A program made the translations under genes and the position numbers. Positions 1 through 8,807 of a DNA stretch of 64,000 nucleotides are shown here, one piece after another (positions within the stretch are counted from its first letter, which is position 1; each line of letters begins with the position of its first letter). The stretch is from Oscillibacter ruminantium GH1. Its GTDB lineage: Bacteria > Bacillota > Clostridia > Oscillospirales > Oscillospiraceae. Where the stretch lies: contig NZ_DF158897.1 in NCBI RefSeq assembly GCF_000307265.1, positions 436,602 through 500,601 of the forward strand. The letters are read 5' to 3'. The notes under the pieces are model-generated. The model saw nothing but the letters and a program-made list of their open reading frames with translations. It was not told where the DNA came from and did no database searches.

Positions 1-179
1 CCGGCGAAGGGATTTCACCGGAAAACAATTTACGGATACCGGCAGTCCGGCTTTCCGGATCGGCCTTCTTCCGCGCAAAATTTTCTCAGCCCTTCGCTCC
101 CTGCATCCGCATTTGCAGGGACGGACCGCGCTGGACAAGAAAGCAAGGCGGCCACCGCCGCATATGAGGATTGATACGA
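1..179. other. Window edge, no gene assigned
   Basis: No supported gene. One plus-strand frame stays open from base 1 to a TGA at 172-174, but its translation resembles neither ParE (the usual partner upstream of parC) nor any other family I recognise. The last bases carry the ribosome binding site of the next gene (AGGA at 167-170). Confidence 0.4.
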
Positions 180-2423
180 ATGCCAAAGAAAAAGCGCCCC
201 GAAGAAATTGATCACAAGGAAGTAAACCCCAACGTGATGGGACTGCACGCCGCCGTGGTGGCCCAGCCCATCACCGACACGCTGGAAGTCAACTATATGC
301 CCTACGCCATGAGCGTCATCGTCTCCCGGGCCATCCCGGAGATCGACGGATTCAAGCCCTCCCACCGCAAGCTTCTGTACACGATGTACAAAATGGGACT
401 GCTCACCGGCGCACGGACGAAGTCTGCCAACATCGTGGGCCAGACCATGCGCCTGAACCCCCACGGAGACGCCGCCATTTATGATACCATGGTGCGCCTC
501 AGCGTGGGCTACGGTGCATTGCTGACCCCCTTTGTGGACTCCAAGGGCAACTTCGGCAAGTCCTACTCCCGCGATATGGCTTGGGCCGCCAGCCGGTACA
601 CAGAGGCAAAGCTGGCCCCCATCTGCGCCGAGATTTTTAAGGACATCGACAACGACACGGTGGATTTCATTGACAACTACGACAACACCATGAAGGAGCC
701 GGCCCTTCTGCCCACCACGTTCCCCAACATTCTAGTTTCCGCCAACAGCGGTATCGCCGTGGGCATGGCGTCCCAGTTCTGCGGATTCAATTTAAAAGAG
801 GTATGCGACACCACCGTCGCCTATCTCAAAAATCCGGACTGCGCCCTGACCGACACCTTATTAGGCCCCGATTTTCCCACCGGCGGCGAGCTGATCTGCG
901 AGCCGGCGGCGTTGGAGGAGATTTACCGCACCGGCCGGGGCGGCGTGAAGGTCCGGGCCAAGTGGCGCTATGTCAAAGACGAAAACCTGATCGAAATTTA
1001 CGAAATCCCTTATTCCACCAGCATCGAGGCCATTCTGGACAAGGTTGCCGAGCTGATTAAGGCGGGGAAAATTAAAGAGATTGCCGACATGCGGGATGAG
1101 ACGGACCGCTCCGGCCTAAAGCTGACCATCGACCTCAAGCGGGGCGTGGACCCCGACCGGCTGATGGCAAAGCTCTTCAAGCAGACGACGCTGCAAGATA
1201 CGTGCAGCTGCAACTTCAACGTTTTGATTGCCGGAATGCCCAAGGTGCTGGGCGTGCGGCAGCTGCTGGAGGAGTGGTGCGCATGGCGCAGGGAATCTGT
1301 ACGGCGGCGGGTTTATTTTGTTCTGGGGAAGAAGAAGGACAAGCTGCACCTGCTCAAGGGCCTCAAGCGCATCCTGCTGGATATTGACAAGGCCATAAAA
1401 ATCATTCGGGAGACAGCGGAGGAAGCCGAAGTCATCCCCAACCTGATGATTGGCTTTGGCATCGACCAAACACAGGCAGAATATGTGGCCGAAATCAAGC
1501 TGCGCAATATCAATAAGGAATACATCCTCAAGCGGGTTCAGGAAACAGACGCCTTGCAGGATGAGATTGAGGACTTGGAGGACCTTCTGGAAAGCCCGCA
1601 GCGGCTGAAAAAGGTCATCATCAGCGAACTGAACGAGGTTTCAAAAAAATACGGCCAGCCCCGCCGAACCACACTGATTTACAGCCACGAGGTGGAGGTC
1701 TTTGACGAAGAGGACACGGTGGAGGATTATCCCGTCAGTGTCTTTTTGTCCCGGGAGGGGTACTTTAAGAAAATTCCCCCTGCGTCTTTGCGAATGAACA
1801 GCGAACAAAAATATAAAGACGGAGACACACTGCGCCAGACCTTTGAAACCAGCAATGCGTCGGAAATCATGTTCTTTACCGACCGGTGTCAGGTCTATAA
1901 ATGCCGTATCTGCGACTTTGAAGACCTGAAGGCAAGCGTCTTGGGAGATTATCTGCCCACAAAACTTGGGATGGACCCGGAGGAAAGCCCGGTGTTCGCC
2001 TGTCTGCCGGGAGACTATTCCGGCGCGCTGCTGTTCTTCTTTGAAAACGGCAAGGCCGCCCGAGTGAATCTGACGGCGTATCAAACCACCTCGAACCGCC
2101 GGAAACTGACCGGCGCCTATTCCGACAAATCGCCGCTGGCGGCCATCTGCCACCTAAACGAAGAGGAGGAGCTGGCTCTCTATTCCAGCGAACCCCGTGC
2201 GCTTATTTTCAGCACCGCTCTGCTCACACCCAAGACTACCCGATCCACGCAGGGCGTGGCAGTGATGACCATGAAGCCCAAGTATCATTTGGAAAAGGCC
2301 GTGCCTCTTGCGGAAAGCGCCATCGTCAACCAGAGCCGCTACCGCGTCCGGTCGGTCCCCGCCGCCGGGTCGCTGCTGCGCGGTGAGGATTCCGAGGAAA
2401 AGCAGATCGGTCTTCTGGACTGA
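180..2423 (+). CDS. Type IIA topoisomerase subunit A (ParC/GyrA-like)
   Basis: DNA breakage-reunion subunit of a second type IIA topoisomerase (topoisomerase IV-like), 747 aa, distinct from the gyrA at 20.5-23.1 kb. The breakage-reunion domain fills the first ~450 residues; the catalytic tyrosine is Tyr140 in SRYTEAK. The quinolone-pocket segment reads NPHGDAAIYDT, with Ala98 where E. coli GyrA has Ser83. The C-terminal third is a degenerate beta-pinwheel lacking an obvious GyrA box, which favours a decatenase. ATG180 is preferred over the upstream TTG171 because AGGA lies 9 nt before it. The ATPase partner (parE) would be expected just upstream but is outside the window. Confidence 0.9.
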   Translation: MPKKKRPEEIDHKEVNPNVMGLHAAVVAQPITDTLEVNYMPYAMSVIVSRAIPEIDGFKPSHRKLLYTMYKMGLLTGARTKSANIVGQTMRLNPHGDAAIYDTMVRLSVGYGALLTPFVDSKGNFGKSYSRDMAWAASRYTEAKLAPICAEIFKDIDNDTVDFIDNYDNTMKEPALLPTTFPNILVSANSGIAVGMASQFCGFNLKEVCDTTVAYLKNPDCALTDTLLGPDFPTGGELICEPAALEEIYRTGRGGVKVRAKWRYVKDENLIEIYEIPYSTSIEAILDKVAELIKAGKIKEIADMRDETDRSGLKLTIDLKRGVDPDRLMAKLFKQTTLQDTCSCNFNVLIAGMPKVLGVRQLLEEWCAWRRESVRRRVYFVLGKKKDKLHLLKGLKRILLDIDKAIKIIRETAEEAEVIPNLMIGFGIDQTQAEYVAEIKLRNINKEYILKRVQETDALQDEIEDLEDLLESPQRLKKVIISELNEVSKKYGQPRRTTLIYSHEVEVFDEEDTVEDYPVSVFLSREGYFKKIPPASLRMNSEQKYKDGDTLRQTFETSNASEIMFFTDRCQVYKCRICDFEDLKASVLGDYLPTKLGMDPEESPVFACLPGDYSGALLFFFENGKAARVNLTAYQTTSNRRKLTGAYSDKSPLAAICHLNEEEELALYSSEPRALIFSTALLTPKTTRSTQGVAVMTMKPKYHLEKAVPLAESAIVNQSRYRVRSVPAAGSLLRGEDSEEKQIGLLD

Positions 2424-2472
2424 TTTTTACAGCCATTTCAGCCTTTTGGAATAGAGCGGATAGAAAGGATCG

Positions 2473-3336
2473 GTGGATATTATAAAAAAGATCTTGAGGA
2501 GTTACAGCATTATCACCCTAGGGTCCGTTATCTTTGCACTGTCCTTTAACTGGTTTTTTGAAGCGAACCAAATCGGTATGGGCGGCCTGACCGGTCTTGC
2601 CCAAGTAATTAACGTGCTGCTGCCTTGGGCGTCGGTCGGTATTTTGTCGGCGGTGCTGAACGTACCGCTGTTCCTTCTGGGGTGGAAGCTCATCGGACGG
2701 CATCTGCTGATTTCCTCTCTTTTTTCCATGCTGGTCAGTTCCTTGGCCATCGACGGCATCGCTCTGCTATACAAATTCCCGCCCATGGACACCATGCTGG
2801 CCTGCCTTGTGGGCGGGGCTCTTTTGGGCGTGGGCGTGGGGCTGGTCTTTTCTCAGGGCGCCACCACTGGAGGGACCGACATCGTGGCCCGTCTTTTAAA
2901 ATTAAAATTCCCATGGCTCCCCATGGGAAAGCTCATTCTGATTCCGGACTTTGTGGTGCTGGCGCTGATCGCCGTGGTCTTCGGCAGTGTCAACGCCGCG
3001 TTGTACGGCCTGGTCGCCTTGTTTGTCTCCACCGTGGTGATTGATAAGATTCTCTACGGTCTGGATGAATCCAAGGTGGCGTACATCATTTCCAACAGCT
3101 GGAGAAAAACGGCGGACGCCATTTTGGCCCGGGACCGGGGCGTCACCATTTTGAACGCTTCGGGCGCCTATACGGGCGACGAGAAGCATGTGCTGTTGGT
3201 GGCATTCAAACAGCGGGAGATCGTGGAGGTAAAGCGCATTGTCCACGAGGCTGATCCCGGCGCATTTTTGATTGTCTGCGACGCCCACGATGTGTTGGGC
3301 GAGGGATTCGGGGAATATAAGAAGGAGGAGATTTGA
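2473..3336 (+). CDS. YitT family membrane protein (DUF161/DUF2179)
   Basis: Integral membrane protein of 287 aa. The N-terminal ~190 residues form five or six hydrophobic segments with glycine-rich motifs such as GGLTGLAQV and GATTGGTDIVAR, typical of the YitT family. A soluble C-terminal DUF2179 domain (about residues 215-280, GVTILNASGAYTG followed by the KHVLLVAF strand) completes the usual architecture. Transport substrate and physiological role are not established for the family. GTG start; AAGGA lies only 3-4 nt upstream, so the start is slightly uncertain. The stop overlaps the leader of the next gene, so both are probably co-transcribed. Confidence 0.88.
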   Translation: MDIIKKILRSYSIITLGSVIFALSFNWFFEANQIGMGGLTGLAQVINVLLPWASVGILSAVLNVPLFLLGWKLIGRHLLISSLFSMLVSSLAIDGIALLYKFPPMDTMLACLVGGALLGVGVGLVFSQGATTGGTDIVARLLKLKFPWLPMGKLILIPDFVVLALIAVVFGSVNAALYGLVALFVSTVVIDKILYGLDESKVAYIISNSWRKTADAILARDRGVTILNASGAYTGDEKHVLLVAFKQREIVEVKRIVHEADPGAFLIVCDAHDVLGEGFGEYKKEEI

Positions 3337-3338
3337 CG

Positions 3339-3932
3339 ATGGCGGATTTGAAAAAAGCGGCGGAGAATCTGAAAGCGCGCGGTTTCAGTGTCCAGACATT
3401 TCAGACGGCGGAGGAAGCGGCGACCTATCTCAACGGGGCTATTGACGGAAAAACGGTGGGATTTGGCGGCTCCGTAACGCTGCGGGATATGGGCTTGTAT
3501 GAGAGCCTTTCCACTCATAATTCCGTGTACTGGCACTGGCAGGGAACTCCCATCTCCACAGGCGAGGCGGAAAAGGCGCAGATCTACCTGTCCTCTGTCA
3601 ACGGATTGGATGAAGAGGGCGACCTCATCAACATCGACGGCAACGGTAACCGGGTTGCCTCCATGCTGTATGGTCACGAGAAGCTGTATCTGGTGGTGGG
3701 CCGCAACAAGCTGGCCGGTACTTACGACGAGGCGCTGTGGCGCGCCCGAAACATTGCCGCGCCGAAAAACGCCCAGCGGCTTCAGACGAAGACTCCCTGT
3801 GCCGTGAACGGCGACCGGTGCTATGACTGCAAGAGTCCCGCCCGCATATGCCGGGGACTGGCGGTGCTGTGGCGGCCCATGAGCGGCATGGAGACGGAGA
3901 TTGTTTTGATTGATCAGGACCTGGGATTCTAA
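3339..3932 (+). CDS. LUD domain protein (LutC/DUF162 family)
   Basis: 197-aa protein of the LUD family, related to the LutC and LutB subunits that serve lactate utilisation in other bacteria. Visible are the N-terminal helix, the segment TVGFGGSVTLRDMGL typical of LUD proteins, and a C-terminal cysteine cluster (DRCYDCKSPARIC) seen in stand-alone clostridial members, which may bind a metal or an Fe-S centre. No lutA or lutB lies nearby, so lactate oxidation should not be assumed. ATG3339 has AAGGAGG ten nt upstream, better than the overlapping TTG at 3333. Probably translated from the same message as the YitT gene, whose stop is at 3334-3336. Confidence 0.85.
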   Translation: MADLKKAAENLKARGFSVQTFQTAEEAATYLNGAIDGKTVGFGGSVTLRDMGLYESLSTHNSVYWHWQGTPISTGEAEKAQIYLSSVNGLDEEGDLINIDGNGNRVASMLYGHEKLYLVVGRNKLAGTYDEALWRARNIAAPKNAQRLQTKTPCAVNGDRCYDCKSPARICRGLAVLWRPMSGMETEIVLIDQDLGF

Positions 3933-3989
3933 AAGCGGCGCAAAACGGTTTCCTATTTTTTTCTAACAAACGAAAGGAGGCGCGGACGG

Positions 3990-4709
3990 ATGAAAAAGCG
4001 CATGTGTTTGCTGCTGGCAGGGTGTATGCTGCTCTCCGGCTGCGCCTCTCTGCTCGACCGGGAGTACAGCACGGTGGAGGCTCATTCCAGCAAGTTCTGG
4101 GAGAGTGAGGCCACCGGCATTCTCCGGGCGGAGAGCTATCAGGACGTGGTCAACGACCTGATGCTGCTGATCGGCCAGCATACGGAGCAGGCAGTAATCC
4201 GTCTTTACACCTATGACGACGGCGTCTCCGTGGCGGACGGGCTGGAAAAGGCCGCCGCCGAGGTGCAGCAGGAAACCGCCCTCGGAAATTACGCGGTGGA
4301 ATATATCACTTCCTCGTCCACTGCCCAAAGGGGATATTACGAGCTTTCCGTCCAGCTGGGCTATCGCCGCACCATGGAGCAAATCGCATCCATCGTCAAT
4401 GCCACCAGCGTTGCGGCGGTGCAAAGTCTTTTGGAAACGGCGCTGGACGACGGAAAGACAGAGCTGACGGTCCGCGTGGGCTATTGGCAGGAGGAGGATA
4501 GGGCCGCGGTGGACCAGACGGTGTCCGACCTTCGGACGCAGCGAGAGCTGGCTGAGACACCGGAATGGACCGTGTCTTACTATCCGGCATCCGGCCCCGT
4601 GGGTCTGATTGAATTTAATCTGGCTTCGGCCGCTGAAAAGACCATGCATCCGGTAGAGGCGACAGATGGAACGACGGGTGCATTCCTGGAAAATCCACAA
4701 AATCCGTAA
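3990..4709 (+). CDS. Putative lipoprotein, unknown function
   Basis: 239-aa protein that I do not recognise. It starts with MKKR and a short hydrophobic stretch ending in the lipobox LLSGC (Cys19), so it should be lipid-anchored on the outer face of the membrane. The mature part is mixed alpha/beta and acidic, with two similar-looking segments (about residues 55-120 and 125-190) that alternate helices and strands and may be an internal duplication. AAAGGAGG lies upstream of ATG3990. It is followed after only 8 nt by the promoter of tRNA-Gly. A role in the spore or cell envelope is possible but not supported by any motif. Confidence 0.75.
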   Translation: MKKRMCLLLAGCMLLSGCASLLDREYSTVEAHSSKFWESEATGILRAESYQDVVNDLMLLIGQHTEQAVIRLYTYDDGVSVADGLEKAAAEVQQETALGNYAVEYITSSSTAQRGYYELSVQLGYRRTMEQIASIVNATSVAAVQSLLETALDDGKTELTVRVGYWQEEDRAAVDQTVSDLRTQRELAETPEWTVSYYPASGPVGLIEFNLASAAEKTMHPVEATDGTTGAFLENPQNP

Positions 4710-4716
4710 ATAAGGG

Positions 4717-4745
4717 TTGACAGAAACCTCTTTCTTTGTTAAAAT
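4717..4745 (+). promoter_or_regulatory. Sigma-A-type promoter of tRNA-Gly
   Basis: TTGACA at 4717-4722, a 17-bp spacer and TAAAAT at 4740-4745. The predicted start lies about 6 bases before the mature tRNA. Confidence 0.85.
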
Positions 4746-4757
4746 AACTCTTGTTTC

Positions 4758-4833
4758 GCGGGCATAGCTCATCTGGTAGAGCGCCACCTTGCCAAGGTGG
4801 AGGTAGCGAGTTCGAGCCTCGTTGCCCGCTCCA
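4758..4833 (+). tRNA. tRNA-Gly(GCC)
   Basis: Full cloverleaf of 76 nt. The acceptor stem GCGGGCA pairs with TGCCCGC, the discriminator is U (4830) and CCA is encoded (4831-4833). The anticodon loop is TTGCCAA closed by CCACC/GGTGG, so the anticodon GCC is at 4791-4793. It decodes GGC and GGU, and matches the GGC specifier codon of the glyS T-box at 33.3 kb. A strong promoter lies directly upstream and a terminator directly downstream, so it is a single-gene transcription unit. Confidence 0.97.
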
Positions 4834-4835
4834 TT

Positions 4836-4877
4836 GAAGCACTCTCCACCCAATAGGGTGGGGAGTGCTTCTTTTTT
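4836..4877 (+). terminator. Rho-independent terminator of tRNA-Gly
   Basis: Stem of about 15 bp (AAGCACTCTCCACCC with its complement), loop AATA, followed by CTTTTTT. Confidence 0.9.
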
Positions 4878-5236
4878 GATGCGCAGGACTTTTAGCTGAA
4901 ATACAGATCTCTCTAAACATCTGGTACACACGCCTTGTTCCGCATACGGCACTTTGAAAGATTTCCTGCAAAGAGTTCGCGAAGAAACCGATATAGCGTC
5001 TAAATTGCATATAATTGTAGGCAATATATATGAAAAATCCTTCATTTTTTGTATCCAATTGTGCTTTTTAACGTGTCCCCCCACTAGACATTTCCTCTGG
5101 TTTGTGTTAGGCTCGATGATGCGATTACGAGCAAGCTGCTTCAGTTTAAAAGGTGGCATGAACTGAGACAAGGCGTTTGTAGGTCGGCAGAGTGTTTGGA
5201 AGAGCTCTGTCAGCTGTGCGGGCAGCCGGAAACAGC
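4878..5236. other. AT-rich gap without a recognised gene
   Basis: About 360 bases of lower GC than the surroundings. A 70-codon plus-strand frame (4954-5166) and a 43-codon stretch ending at the TGA near 5243 have no ribosome binding site and no recognisable product. It may be decayed sequence. The only functional element seen is the -10 box of the next gene. Confidence 0.4.
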
Positions 5237-5242
5237 TATAAT
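5237..5242 (+). promoter_or_regulatory. -10 element of the antiporter gene
   Basis: Consensus TATAAT 20 bp before the start codon. The -35 hexamer at the expected distance (CTGTGC) is poor, so the promoter may be weak or activator-dependent. Confidence 0.5.
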
Positions 5243-5261
5243 ATGAATAAGAGGTATTGAA

Positions 5262-6647
5262 ATGGAATCCTATGAGTTTGTATTTGATGTCGCCATCATT
5301 ATTTTGGTGACAAAGGTTTTCAGCATCATGTCCAAACGGGTGGATATGCCGCAGGTGGTCGGGTCCTTGGTTGCAGGACTTCTGTTGGGTCCAAGCATTC
5401 TGAATCTGGTGCAGCCCAGCGACTTTCTTTCGATGCTGTCGGAACTCGGCGTGATTGTTCTGATGTTCAGTGCAGGCTTGCAGACGGACATCAGTGAACT
5501 GAAGAAATCCGGCAAGGCGGCCTTTTTTATCGCCCTGATCGGCGTACTGGTTCCTTTGGCCGGCGGCTACGCGCTGGCTGCGGCCTTTAACGGCGGCGGC
5601 GACCCGCTGAAAAATATGTTTGTCGGCACGGTGTTTACCGCCACCTCCGTGTCCATCAGTGTGGAAACGCTGAAGGAGATGGGAAAGCTCTCCACCCGAT
5701 CCGGCAACGCGATTTTGGGCGCGGCGCTGATCGACGATGTGCTGGGCCTGATCTTGCTGACGCTGATCACCAGCGCATCCAGTGGCAATGTCAGTATCTG
5801 GCTGGTGATGCTTAAGATCGCGGCGTTCTTTGTGATGACGTTGATTATGGGATACTTTCTCCACAAGCTCATTCAAAAGTGGATGGTTTCGGCCCGTTGG
5901 AACCGCAAGCGCTTTGCCGTCATTTCCATCGCGTTTTGCTTCTTCTATGCTTATGTCGCCGAAACATTTTTCGGCGTGGCAGACATCATCGGCGCGTTCT
6001 GCGCGGGTCTGATTATCGCCAACACTGCGCGGGCGATTTACGTACAGTCCCAGTGTGAAACTCTGTCCTATATGTTTCTCTCTCCCATCTTCTTTGCCAG
6101 CGTTGGTTTGAAGGTGGTTCTGTCCTCCATGGACGCGCGGGTTATGGTTTTGGCAGTTGTTTCTATCGTGGTGGCAATTGTAACGAAGGTTGTCGGCTGC
6201 GGCTTGGGCGCAAAGATGTTTCATTATACCAACGCCGAAAGCCTGCGAATTGGCGTGGGTATGATTTCCCGCGGCGAGGTCGCTCTGATTGTGGCCAACA
6301 AGGGCATTGCCAGCGGATTGATGGACCCTGTGTTTCTGGCTCCCATGGTGCTGATGGTCGTCGCCTCCACCATTGTGACTCCCATTCTGCTGCGGGCTGT
6401 GTATCCCAAGAGTCCTGCAAAGGATTACAGCGATCTGGTTCACAGCGACTTGGTTGAAAACTTTGAAGAGGTCAAGCAGTTCGATGAGGCCGCCCAGACC
6501 ATGCTGGAAATCCACAATAAACTGAAGGGAGACGCCCCTCAGGGTCTGCGGCATAAGGAATCGGCAGGGGAAACGTCCTCTGAAGGCGGTAAACCCGTGG
6601 CACAGAACCACAAAAAGTGCCCAAAAAAGAATCCGGGAGAAGTCTGA
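5262..6647 (+). CDS. CPA2-family cation:proton antiporter (Kef/NapA-like)
   Basis: 461-aa membrane protein with about 12-13 hydrophobic helices, exchanging Na+ or K+ for H+ across the cytoplasmic membrane. Diagnostic motifs are [10 protein letters not shown] in the second helix region, [11 protein letters not shown] with the paired acidic residues that carry ions in CPA2 exchangers, and [16 protein letters not shown] near the C-terminal end of the transport domain. The final ~60 residues are a hydrophilic cytoplasmic tail with no RCK/TrkA-N domain, unlike KefB and KefC. GAGG lies 8 nt before ATG5262. It has its own terminator and appears monocistronic. Ion selectivity cannot be read from the sequence. 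Confidence 0.9.
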   Translation: MESYEFVFDVAIIILVTKVFSIMSKRVDMPQVVGSLVAGLLLGPSILNLVQPSDFLSMLSELGVIVLMFSAGLQTDISELKKSGKAAFFIALIGVLVPLAGGYALAAAFNGGGDPLKNMFVGTVFTATSVSISVETLKEMGKLSTRSGNAILGAALIDDVLGLILLTLITSASSGNVSIWLVMLKIAAFFVMTLIMGYFLHKLIQKWMVSARWNRKRFAVISIAFCFFYAYVAETFFGVADIIGAFCAGLIIANTARAIYVQSQCETLSYMFLSPIFFASVGLKVVLSSMDARVMVLAVVSIVVAIVTKVVGCGLGAKMFHYTNAESLRIGVGMISRGEVALIVANKGIASGLMDPVFLAPMVLMVVASTIVTPILLRAVYPKSPAKDYSDLVHSDLVENFEEVKQFDEAAQTMLEIHNKLKGDAPQGLRHKESAGETSSEGGKPVAQNHKKCPKKNPGEV

Positions 6648-6654
6648 ATTCTTT

Positions 6655-6700
6655 AAAAAAGCAGGCAAGCGCGAAAATGTGGCGCTTGTCTGCTTTTCTT
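6655..6700 (+). terminator. Terminator of the antiporter gene
   Basis: AAAAGCAGGCAAGCGC pairs with GCGCTTGTCTGCTTTT (one G-U pair) over a 9-base loop, followed by a T-rich tract. Confidence 0.85.
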
Positions 6701-6883
6701 TATATGAAAACTCCTTCCTTTTTTCTCAATTTTCACCTCTTAAGCACCGTTTTCCACAATATTATACCTTTTTGTTGAAAATTTTCCTGTTTACCAATTT
6801 TCCTTCTAACGAAAGTATGGAAACTTTTTTTGAAACGTGGTAGACTATCTCCATCATCTAAATAAAAAGCGAGGAGAAAACCG

Positions 6884-7288
6884 ATGGCAACATTAGAAGA
6901 GATTAAAAACGACCGGATCAAGCTGAATCGCTTTATGACGTATAACTCCATTGAGCTGAGTTCCTTGGAGGAGGACCGGGCGGAATGCCGCCTGACGCTG
7001 CGGCCGGAGAGCACAAACCCCCACGGAATGCTGCACGGCGGCGCATTATACACCATGGCGGACAGCACCGCCGGTTCCGCCGCCCACTCCGACGGGCGCA
7101 TCTATGTGACACAGAGCAGCTCCATGAACTTCCTGTCCAACATTAAAGAGGGAACCGCGGTGGCAATCGGGACTGTGCGGCACCGGGGCAAAAAAACCTG
7201 CCTTGTCAATGTGGACATCAGTGCCGAAGCTACCGGAAAACTGCTGGCCACCGGCAGTTTCACGTTCTTCTGCATTGGTACGGAATAA
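6884..7288 (+). CDS. PaaI-family hot-dog thioesterase
   Basis: 134-aa single hot-dog domain protein that probably hydrolyses an acyl-CoA or aryl-CoA thioester in the cytoplasm. The family signature is plain: NPHGMLHGGALYTMADSTAG, in which HGG and the following helix carry the active site, followed by the strands SSMNFLSNI and KTCLVNVDISAEATGKLLATGSFTFFC. Length fits the family. AGGAG lies 7 nt before ATG6884. The AT-rich upstream gap (6701-6883) contains a 9-mer TTTTCCACA but no convincing promoter. Substrate unknown; no phenylacetate or menaquinone genes are nearby to suggest one. Confidence 0.88.
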   Translation: MATLEEIKNDRIKLNRFMTYNSIELSSLEEDRAECRLTLRPESTNPHGMLHGGALYTMADSTAGSAAHSDGRIYVTQSSSMNFLSNIKEGTAVAIGTVRHRGKKTCLVNVDISAEATGKLLATGSFTFFCIGTE

Positions 7289-7408
7289 GAGTTTGCATTT
7301 TCAGGTTTTTAACCGCTCAACGAATTTTCCGCGCCCACAGGTTCAATCACCTGCGGGCGCAGATTCTGTCCGATGCGGTTTTTTCCGGGTGAGAAAGTGA
7401 TATCCGCC

Positions 7409-7437
7409 TTGCATAAAAGAGCGAAAAACTGTAAAAT
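7409..7437 (+). promoter_or_regulatory. Promoter of hemW
   Basis: TTGCAT at 7409-7414, a 17-bp spacer and TAAAAT at 7432-7437. An upstream GC hairpin (about 7332-7359) could end transcription of the thioesterase gene but lacks an adjacent T-run. Confidence 0.7.
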
Positions 7438-7479
7438 GGACGCTGCGATTGTAATTTACCGGCAAAGGAGGCCGCCGCC

Positions 7480-8709
7480 TTGAAAGAAGACCAAAAAAAA
7501 CTGGGGCTGTACGTCCACATCCCCTTCTGTGCAAAAAAGTGCGATTATTGTGATTTTTATTCCCTGCCCGGCGCGGAGGGACGGATGGATGACTATGTGC
7601 AGGCGCTGGAAGCCCAATTGGCTGAGATTGCGCCCCGCGCAGAGCACCATGTGGTGGACAGCATTTATTTTGGCGGAGGCACCCCCACGCTGCTGGGCGT
7701 CAAGCATCTGACACGCCTTTTGAAAGCCATTCAAAAGAAATACAGCGTCACAAAGGACGCAGAGATCACACTGGAGGCAAACCCCGAGTCCGCCGGAAAC
7801 TTTAGAGATCTGCGCGCTTTGCGCAAGGCGGGATTCAACCGCCTGAGCCTTGGTATGCAGTCCGCCAATGACGAAGAATTGCAAGCCATCGGCCGCATCC
7901 ACACCGCCGCGCAGGTGAAAACAGCGGTGGAAGCGGCGCGGAAGGCCAAATTTACCAATCTCTCTCTGGATTTGATTTATGGACTGCCGGGACAATCTCT
8001 GGAGACTTGGCAGAAAAACCTGCATGCCGCCATTGACTTGGCCCCCCAGCACATCTCCTGTTACGGACTGAAGGTGGAAGAGGGAACGCCCCTCTTTTTG
8101 CGGCGGGACAGCGAGCAGTTTCCCAGCGACGACGCACAGGCAGAAATGTATCTCTGGACGGTGGACTGTCTCCATCGCCACGGTTTTTTCCAGTATGAGA
8201 TTTCCAACTTTGCCCGGACAGGCTTTGAGTCCCGGCACAACTTAAAATATTGGACGCTGGGCGAGTATGCGGGCTTTGGCCCCGGAGCGCATTCGGACTT
8301 TGGTAATGTGCGCTATGCTTATGAAAAGGATTTGGACGGCTATCTCTCCGGTATGAAGGCCGGAGGGCCTCTGCTCTCCGAAAACGAGCGCATTCCGCCT
8401 CTGGATCGGGACACGGAGTGGATCATGCTGGGACTGCGCACAGTTTTCGGGCTGGACCCCAAGGTGTTTGAAAACCGGTTCCGGCGCCGGTTTGACTGCT
8501 TTGTGCCATTCCTCGAGGAGTGCCGTCAGGCGGGCTACGCGGTTGAGGAGGACGGTCGCTGGCGCTTGACGCCCAATGGCTTTCTGGTGTCAAACCAGAT
8601 CATCGGCGGGATGCTGGACGCGCTGGGCGCGGATAAGAAGCGGCGGGAAGCGGCTCGCGCCAGAGGGGATTTCCGCGTGGATCTGGGCTGCGGCAACCCT
8701 CCGCAATAA
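7480..8709 (+). CDS. hemW: Radical SAM family heme chaperone HemW
   Basis: 409-aa radical SAM protein of the HemN-like group. The iron-sulfur motif is Cys17-x3-Cys21-x2-Cys24 in VHIPFCAKKCDYCDFY, followed by FGGGTPTLL and the SAM-binding strands. The central SLDLIYGLPGQ motif and the HemN C-terminal domain (after about residue 290) are present. HemW proteins bind and transfer heme rather than oxidising coproporphyrinogen, and are often mislabelled as HemN. TTG start, supported by AAAGGAGG eight nt upstream. In Bacillus hemW neighbours gpr, spoIIP and lepA; here spoIIP is the adjacent convergent gene. Own promoter and terminator. Confidence 0.92.
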   Translation: MKEDQKKLGLYVHIPFCAKKCDYCDFYSLPGAEGRMDDYVQALEAQLAEIAPRAEHHVVDSIYFGGGTPTLLGVKHLTRLLKAIQKKYSVTKDAEITLEANPESAGNFRDLRALRKAGFNRLSLGMQSANDEELQAIGRIHTAAQVKTAVEAARKAKFTNLSLDLIYGLPGQSLETWQKNLHAAIDLAPQHISCYGLKVEEGTPLFLRRDSEQFPSDDAQAEMYLWTVDCLHRHGFFQYEISNFARTGFESRHNLKYWTLGEYAGFGPGAHSDFGNVRYAYEKDLDGYLSGMKAGGPLLSENERIPPLDRDTEWIMLGLRTVFGLDPKVFENRFRRRFDCFVPFLEECRQAGYAVEEDGRWRLTPNGFLVSNQIIGGMLDALGADKKRREAARARGDFRVDLGCGNPPQ

Positions 8710-8712
8710 AAT

Positions 8713-8751
8713 AAAACGGCTCTCTCCATTGCTGGTGAGAGCCGTTTTTAT
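8713..8751 (+). terminator. Terminator of hemW
   Basis: AAAACGGCTCTC and GAGAGCCGTTTT form a 12-bp stem over a 12-base loop. The T-rich end serves the plus strand; the A-rich 5' side means it could also act on the convergent spoIIP transcript. Confidence 0.88.
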
Positions 8752-8807
8752 AAGATTCGCTGCGTTCTTTTCAATCTGCCGCCCAGTAGAATTCGGGGCG
8801 GCAGACT

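Noticed and set aside
1..174. C-terminal end of parE in the open frame at the window start
   Set aside because: Its residues do not resemble the conserved end of ParE/GyrB (no TOPRIM-proximal or REFIE-like motif).
4954..5166. 70-codon frame between tRNA-Gly and the antiporter
   Set aside because: No Shine-Dalgarno site, no recognisable product.
3963..6668. A 901-codon open frame on the minus strand
   Set aside because: It is antisense to the lipoprotein, tRNA-Gly and antiporter genes, rich in His/Gln/Asn as expected for a shadow frame, and crosses a tRNA.
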